64,000 nucleotides of DNA from Mycobacterium attenuatum (GTDB lineage Bacteria > Actinomycetota > Actinomycetes > Mycobacteriales > Mycobacteriaceae), in NCBI RefSeq assembly GCF_900566085.1, contig NZ_UPHT01000005.1, positions 1-64,000 of the forward strand, given 5' to 3'. A model generated the notes under the pieces. It had not been told where the DNA came from. It saw only the letters and a program-made list of their open reading frames with translations, and made no database searches. Made by a program: the position numbers and the translations under genes. Shown here piece by piece: positions 59,198 to 64,000 of this stretch; positions within the stretch are counted from its first letter, which is position 1; each line of letters starts with the position of its first letter.

Positions 59198-59953
59198 CTA
59201 TGCCACCACTTCGATCGGATCGCCCACGTTGACGGTGTTGAAGTACCAGGCGGCGTTGTCGGGGCTGAGGTTGATGCACCCGTGGCTGACGTTGGCGTAG
59301 CCCTGCGAATTGACCGACCACGGTGCCGAATGCACATAGACACCGCTCCAAGTGACGCGAACAGCGTACGAGGCGGTGATCAGATAACCGTCAGAAGAGT
59401 TCAGCGGGATACCGATAGTACGTGAATCCATCACCACGGTGCGCTCTTTCGACAGCGCGCTGAAGTTGCCGATCGGGGTGGGGCGGCTGGGCTTGCCCAT
59501 CGATGCCGGCATCGTGCGAAGCACTTCGCCATTTCGGCTGACGGTGAACGTGTGCGCGGAGATGCTGGCCACCCCGAGCAACTCGTCGCCCGTTTCGAAG
59601 CCGTCCGTCAGCTCCTGCACACCCACCGAAATACGGGTGTGGGCCGGCCAGTAGTGGTCGGGAACCCACTGCACGACAAGGCTGTCGACCCACTCGAAAT
59701 GGCCGGTCATATTGCTCGGTGACATGACGCGAATGGTCCGTTCGGCGGCGCGGCGATCCATGACCGGAGTGGCGAATGTCACCACGACGGGATGTGCCAC
59801 ACCCACCACCGCGCCGTTGCCGGGCAACACCGAAGCGACGCCCGGTACGGGCTGCGGCAGGGGCACCGCGGCGCTTGCCAGGGCACCCGACCCGGCCAGG
59901 GCCATCGTCGTGATTGCAACCATAACGAATAGATAACGAACTGCGTGGCGCAT
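59198..59953 (-). CDS. ldtA: L,D-transpeptidase LdtA
   Basis: 251 aa from ATG 59953, the length of Rv0116c. A signal peptide (MRHAVRYLFVMVAITTMALAG) is followed by an Ig-like domain (~45-135). The YkuD catalytic domain ends in HSAPWSVNSQGYANVSHGC, with His208 and nucleophile Cys226. It forms 3-3 cross-links in peptidoglycan outside the membrane and is inhibited by carbapenems. It is divergent from oxyS. The GTG at 59959 is a possible alternative start. Confidence 0.96.
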   Translation of the reverse strand: MRHAVRYLFVMVAITTMALAGSGALASAAVPLPQPVPGVASVLPGNGAVVGVAHPVVVTFATPVMDRRAAERTIRVMSPSNMTGHFEWVDSLVVQWVPDHYWPAHTRISVGVQELTDGFETGDELLGVASISAHTFTVSRNGEVLRTMPASMGKPSRPTPIGNFSALSKERTVVMDSRTIGIPLNSSDGYLITASYAVRVTWSGVYVHSAPWSVNSQGYANVSHGCINLSPDNAAWYFNTVNVGDPIEVVA

Positions 59954-60205
59954 GACGGTCACCCTTCGGGACGGTGCAATCAACACAACCGCATTCTAGT
60001 GGCTGTCTACCCGCCGCGTGCTGCAGCAAACATCTCGGACTGGCAACGTGACTTTGCTCCGATTGTCATGGCAGCGGTCCGTCGCTAGGTGTTCCCGACC
60101 CGCGGCACATGCCCCGATTTTGTAGTCTTGGGCGATTGACACTGGCTGACCGGCCTGTGACACGTTAGCCTCAGCGAGATCGTGCTCCCGGCCGAGGAGG
60201 TGCAA

Positions 60206-61138
60206 GTGCTCTTTCGTCAGCTGGAGTACTTTGTGGCGGTCGCCCAGGAGCGGCACTTCGCGCGGGCGGCCGAGAAGTGTTACGTCTCCCAGCCCGCGCT
60301 GTCGTCGGCGATCGCCAAGCTCGAACGCGAACTCAACGTCACCCTGATCAACCGTGGCCACAGCTTCGAGGGCCTCACCCCGGAGGGGGAGCGGTTGGTG
60401 GTATGGGCCAAGCGGATTCTCGCCGAGCACGACGCGTTCAAGGCCGAGGTGGACGCGGTGCGCTCCGGTATCACCGGGACGCTGCGACTGGGTACCGTGC
60501 CGTCCGCCTCGACGACGGCTTCGCTGGTGCTGTCGGGGTTCTGCTCGACCCATCCGTTGGTCAAGGCGCAAATCTGTTCCCGCTTGGCCTCGACCGAGCT
60601 GTACCGCCGGTTGCGTGAGTTTGAACTGGACGCCATCATCGTGCACCCGGCGCCGGACGACAGCCGCGACGTGGATTTGGTGCCGCTGTACGAGGAGCGC
60701 CATGTGCTGATCGCGCCGGCCGACATGTTCCCCGTGGGTACATCGGCGCTGCGTTGGCCGGATGCCGCGCAGCTGCCACTGGCATTGCTCTCACCGGACA
60801 TGCGGGATCGGCAGCTGATCGACGCAGTGTTCGCCAAGCATGACATCAGGGTCAGTCCGCAGGTCGAGACGGATTCCGTCGCAGCGCTCTTCGCGCAGGT
60901 TGCCACCGGCCACTGGGCTTCCATCGTTCCCCATACCTGGCTGTGGACGACGCCGACCGGAGGCGAGGTGCGCCCGGTTCAACTGGTGGATCCGATTATC
61001 AAAGCTCAGATCGCCCTGGCCACCAACTCAAGCGGGCCGGGATCGCCCGTGGCCCGGGCGCTCGTTGCCGGCGCGCGGGAGCTGGCCCTCGACGAGTTCT
61101 TCGAAGTGCGGATGTCGGGAATCAGCCGCGGACGCTGA
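60206..61138 (+). CDS. oxyS: LysR-type regulator OxyS
   Basis: 310 aa from GTG 60206 (LFRQLEYFVAVAQERHFARA), preceded by GAGGAGG; GTG 60182 is possible but would leave the box inside the gene. The HTH is AAEKCYVSQPALSSAIAKLERELN, and the C-terminal LysR sensor domain starts near TGTLRLGTVPS. Ortholog of Rv0117 by order and length. Reported roles in M. tuberculosis concern oxidative stress; the divergent and convergent neighbours here are ldtA and oxcA. The 3' end overlaps oxcA by 17 bp. Confidence 0.95.
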   Translation: MLFRQLEYFVAVAQERHFARAAEKCYVSQPALSSAIAKLERELNVTLINRGHSFEGLTPEGERLVVWAKRILAEHDAFKAEVDAVRSGITGTLRLGTVPSASTTASLVLSGFCSTHPLVKAQICSRLASTELYRRLREFELDAIIVHPAPDDSRDVDLVPLYEERHVLIAPADMFPVGTSALRWPDAAQLPLALLSPDMRDRQLIDAVFAKHDIRVSPQVETDSVAALFAQVATGHWASIVPHTWLWTTPTGGEVRPVQLVDPIIKAQIALATNSSGPGSPVARALVAGARELALDEFFEVRMSGISRGR

Positions 61139-62873
61139 CCGGTGCCGGCGGGGTGGTGGCCGCGCTGGTGGGGTTCAGGCTCGCCAGATGGCCGCTCTCC
61201 ACGCCGGCGGCGGGGTCGAGTTCGCAGTCGATGATCGACGGCCCCCCCGACGCCACCGCCGCGGTCAGCGCCGCGGTCAGCTCCGCGGGGGTAGTGACGT
61301 GATATCCCTTGCCGCCGAAGGCATCTGCGAGTAGCTCATGGCGGGCGCGAGCATTGAGCACGGTAGGTGCCGGATCGCTGCCGGACGCCGGAGCCTCGTC
61401 CCCGCGGTACACGCCGCCGTTGTTGAGGATGACCACGGTCACCGGCAGGTTGTACCGGCAGATGGTCTCGATTTCCATGCCGGAAAACCCGAATGCACTG
61501 TCCCCTTCTATCGCGACGACCGGTCGCCCGGTCTCCACCGCGGCAGCGATCGAATAGCCCATGCCGATGCCCATCACTCCCCAGGTGCCGGTGTCGAGGC
61601 GGTGGCGCGGCAACTGCATGTCGATGACATTGCGCGCCAAATCCAGCGCGTTGGCGCCTTCGTTGACCACGTAGACGTCGGGATTGTGTTGCAGCACGGC
61701 GCGAATGGCGCCGAGCGCGTTGTAGAACCGCATCGGATGCGGGTTTTCGGCCAGCCGCTCGCGCATCTTGGCGTCGTTGCGCGCCTTGCGATCCGCCAGC
61801 TCGGCGGTCCATGCCGTCGGCGCTGCGATGAGGCGTCGGGTCAGGCCGCCCAGCAGCGCCGACACCACCGAGCCGATGTCACCGGTCAGCGGTGCCGCCA
61901 CGGGCCGGTTGCTGTCGAACTCCGAGGCCTCGATGTCGACCTGGATGAACTTGGCGTCGGCCGACCACTGCGGCGATTCGCCATGTCCGAGTAGCCAATT
62001 CAGCCGAGCGCCGACCAGGACGACGGTATCGGCACGTGCGATCGCCAGCGACCGGGCTGCGCCCGCGGACTGCGGATGCGAGTCCGGCAGCAGCCCCTTG
62101 GCCATCGACATCGGCAGGAACGGAATCCCGGTGGTCTCGATGAACTCGCGAATCACGTTGTCGGCCCGAGCATAAGCTGCACCCTTGCCGAGCACGATCA
62201 GCGGGCGCCGGGCCGCCGCGAGTAGCTGCAGGGCACGGTCGACCGCGTCGGCCGCGGGCAGTTGTCGCGGCGCCGGGTCGACCAGCCGCCAAACGCTGTC
62301 GTCGGCAACGGAGACATCCAACGCCTGACCGAGCACCTCGCCGGGGATGTCGAGGTAGACCCCGCCGGGCCGTCCCGAAATCGCGGCGCGAATGGCGCGC
62401 GCAACCCCAAGCCCGATGTCCTCCACCCGGTTGATCCGGTAGGCCGCCTTGACGAATGGGCGGGCGGCGTTGAGCTGGTCGATTTCCTGGTAGTCACCGC
62501 GCTGCAGATCCACGATGGACCGCCGGCTCGATCCCGAGATCTGGACCATCGGGAAGCAGTTTGCGGTTGCGTTGGCCAGCGCGGGCAGGCCGTTGAGAAA
62601 CCCGGGGCCCGACGTCGTCAGGCAGATGCCGGGGCGCGCGGTGAGGAAACCGGCGGCCGCGGCCGCATTCCCGGCCGAGGCCTCATGGCGGAAGCCGACG
62701 TAGCGGATACCCGCGGCCTGGGCGGTGCGGGCGAGGTCGGTGATCGGAATGCCGACGATCCCGTAGATGGTGTCGACGTCGTTGGCCTTGAGGGCGGCGA
62801 CCATGAGGTGGAATCCGTCGGTCAGGACCGGTCCGGCCGCCGTTTCGCCGGGAGATGCCGATTGGGTGGCCAT
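61122..62873 (-). CDS. oxcA: Thiamine-diphosphate enzyme, oxalyl-CoA decarboxylase type
   Basis: 583 aa. Activating Glu64 in GFRHEASAGNAAAAAG, GPG in LTTSGPGFLNG, and the ThDP motif GDSAFGFSG ... NN (EIETICRYNLPVTVVILNNGGVYRGD). Oxalyl-CoA decarboxylase converts oxalyl-CoA to formyl-CoA and CO2; related 2-hydroxyacyl-CoA lyases share the fold. Ortholog of Rv0118c by synteny. It is divergent from fadD7, whose product may make the oxalyl-CoA. Confidence 0.94.
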   Translation of the reverse strand: MATQSASPGETAAGPVLTDGFHLMVAALKANDVDTIYGIVGIPITDLARTAQAAGIRYVGFRHEASAGNAAAAAGFLTARPGICLTTSGPGFLNGLPALANATANCFPMVQISGSSRRSIVDLQRGDYQEIDQLNAARPFVKAAYRINRVEDIGLGVARAIRAAISGRPGGVYLDIPGEVLGQALDVSVADDSVWRLVDPAPRQLPAADAVDRALQLLAAARRPLIVLGKGAAYARADNVIREFIETTGIPFLPMSMAKGLLPDSHPQSAGAARSLAIARADTVVLVGARLNWLLGHGESPQWSADAKFIQVDIEASEFDSNRPVAAPLTGDIGSVVSALLGGLTRRLIAAPTAWTAELADRKARNDAKMRERLAENPHPMRFYNALGAIRAVLQHNPDVYVVNEGANALDLARNVIDMQLPRHRLDTGTWGVMGIGMGYSIAAAVETGRPVVAIEGDSAFGFSGMEIETICRYNLPVTVVILNNGGVYRGDEAPASGSDPAPTVLNARARHELLADAFGGKGYHVTTPAELTAALTAAVASGGPSIIDCELDPAAGVESGHLASLNPTSAATTPPAPVSVRG

Positions 62874-63049
62874 GGTGGCGACTCCTCGTGTCCATGTCTG
62901 AAGCGGGGAGCGGAGTGCTCCGGGCCGCGGATGTCTCGATCATCACTTTCTTTCAGTACCGGCGCGGTGTCCAAGACCGAGCTGCTATTCAGTGATTTAC
63001 GTCGTCTATCGAGGGTCCTGGGCCGGTGCCCCCGCCGGCGGGAGCGCAG

Positions 63050-63070
63050 TCGATAGCCGCCGGCTATCGA
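63050..63070. promoter_or_regulatory. Perfect palindrome TCGATAGCC-GCC-GGCTATCGA between oxcA and fadD7
   Basis: A 21-bp inverted repeat with 9-bp arms centred on GCC. A third CTATCGA half-site is found at 63006-63012. It lies about 95 bp upstream of fadD7 and 175 bp upstream of oxcA, a likely operator for both. The intergenic region 62874-63166 has no gene. Confidence 0.6.
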
Positions 63071-63166
63071 GCGGTAGCGGATCAATATTGGACAAGCGGC
63101 GTTGTCACCGGCAAGGTGCTGACCAGGAGCCGATGCGGCACCAGCAACACCGGAGAGGAGCGTGCG

Positions 63167-64000
63167 ATGTCATCCATCACCAAGTCGGTGGCTGAACAGT
63201 TCGATTCCGAGGGCTCCGGCGAATCGTCGAACCCACGGATTGCCGATCTGGTGACGGTGTCGGCGACCCGGCGGCCGGAGGCGGTGGCGCTGGTTGTGAC
63301 CGCCGACCGCGTCGCGATCACCTACCGTGACGTGGTCCGGTTGGCCGACGACCTGGCCGGGCAGCTGACCAGGGCGGGCCTTTTCCCGGGGGACCGCGTG
63401 GCGCTGCGAGCGGGCAGCAATGCCGAATTCGTCGTCGCGCTGGTGGCCGCGTCGCGAGCAGATCTGGTGGTGGTCCCGTTGGATCCGGCGCTGCCCGTCG
63501 CCGACCAGCGGGCCCGCGCCGAGGCATCCGGAGCGCGCGTGGTGCTGGTGGACGGCGGCGGTCCCGACGGGGACGACGCGGCGATCAGCTGGTGGCCGCT
63601 GGCGGTGAGGGTGGGCCGCGATGACGGCGCCCTGTCGGTGCATCTGGATGCTGCCGGGGAACCGAAGCCGGTCACGTCGTCTCCCGAGGGGCTGCGACCC
63701 GACGACGCCATGATCATGTTCACCGGCGGCACGACGGGCCTGCCCAAGATGGTGCCCTGGACGCACGCAAACATCGCCAGCTCGATCAGGGCCATCATCG
63801 CCGGGTACCGGCTGGGTCCGCAGGATGCGACCGTGGCGGTGATGCCGCTATATCACGGCCACGGATTGATGGCCGCATTGCTGTCGACCCTGGCATCAGG
63901 GGGCGCGGTGCTGTTGCCGGCGCGCGGCAAGTTCTCGGCCCACACGTTCTGGGACGACATCGAAGCCGTGCAAGCCACCTGGTACACGGCGGTGCCCACT
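63167..64000 (+). CDS. fadD7: Acyl/oxalyl-CoA synthetase FadD7, 3' end cut by window
   Basis: The visible 278 codons start MSSITKSVAEQFDSEG from ATG 63167 with GGAGAGGAG upstream. The frame then gives RIADLVTVSATRRPEAVALV, FTGGTTGLPKMVPWTH (adenylation P-loop) and VMPLYHGHGLMAALLSTLASGG. The GHGL and STL phrases are typical of the AAE3/oxalyl-CoA synthetase branch. Ortholog of Rv0119. With oxcA it could form a two-step oxalate breakdown route. It continues beyond 64000. Confidence 0.92.
   Translation, partial: MSSITKSVAEQFDSEGSGESSNPRIADLVTVSATRRPEAVALVVTADRVAITYRDVVRLADDLAGQLTRAGLFPGDRVALRAGSNAEFVVALVAASRADLVVVPLDPALPVADQRARAEASGARVVLVDGGGPDGDDAAISWWPLAVRVGRDDGALSVHLDAAGEPKPVTSSPEGLRPDDAMIMFTGGTTGLPKMVPWTHANIASSIRAIIAGYRLGPQDATVAVMPLYHGHGLMAALLSTLASGGAVLLPARGKFSAHTFWDDIEAVQATWYTAVPT

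Overview
This is one strand-mixed, GC-rich (roughly two-thirds G+C) chromosomal stretch from a slow-growing non-tuberculous Mycobacterium. The evidence is two PPE genes, a PE_PGRS gene, many short-chain dehydrogenases and FadD-type ligases, and a backbone that follows the order of M. tuberculosis Rv0090-Rv0119: an Rv0090-like membrane protein, a decayed mtn, the CopD/CtaG-type protein (Rv0102), ctpB, ctpI, PE_PGRS1, rhomboid (Rv0110), acyltransferase (Rv0111), ldtA, oxyS, oxcA and fadD7. Gene identities were read from motifs and synteny; no database search was run. Large blocks absent from that backbone are inserted between the markers.

Layout. 1-4.7 kb: end of a Gly-rich propeller protein, a DHA2 exporter coupled to a NadR-like protein whose kinase site is degenerate, and an SDR. 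5.1-8.6 kb: Rv0090-like membrane protein, SDR, an internally deleted mtn, a 650-bp gap with palindromic repeats, and an SDR. 8.7-11.8 kb: operon of FtsX-like permease, acyl carrier protein and fatty-acyl-AMP ligase. 11.9-14.7 kb: divergent Met-rich membrane protein and CopD/CtaG protein. 15-24.1 kb: two PPE genes, an MFS carrier, an AbrB-type membrane protein, a PrpF-family isomerase, an NAD-dependent epimerase and a TetR regulator. Four promoters here carry the same paired operator (consensus GGTTATC-N4-GATAACC) over their -10/-35 region, so this looks like one locally encoded regulon. 24.1-26.6 kb: copper ATPase CtpB and a small HMA chaperone. 26.7-32.5 kb: hydrolase-cyclase fusion and TetR, divergent from a DUF2236-SDR-FadD operon, with a clear TetR-type inverted repeat between them. 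32.5-40.9 kb: ctpI, PE_PGRS, rhomboid, SRPBCC. 41.2-53.5 kb: a two-directional catabolic island with SDR, acyl-CoA ligase, GntR and a lactonase-like propeller on one strand. The other strand holds SDR, Rieske oxygenase, luciferase-like monooxygenase, Baeyer-Villiger-type monooxygenase, SDR and CoA-transferase. It plausibly converts a cyclic ketone through a lactone to CoA esters. 53.7-55.7 kb: acyltransferase/SGNH protein.

55.8-59.1 kb is the other highlight. A frameshifted ankyrin relic lies beside an M-box (Mg2+-sensing) riboswitch with its own promoter. The riboswitch is followed by a 24-codon Pro/Ser-rich leader ORF, a 64-aa small protein and an NRAMP transporter whose metal site has lost the canonical Met (APW in place of MPH). 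This fits an NRAMP-related Mg2+ importer. 59.2-64 kb: ldtA, oxyS, and the oxalate-type pair oxcA/fadD7, with a perfect palindrome between the last two; fadD7 runs off the end.
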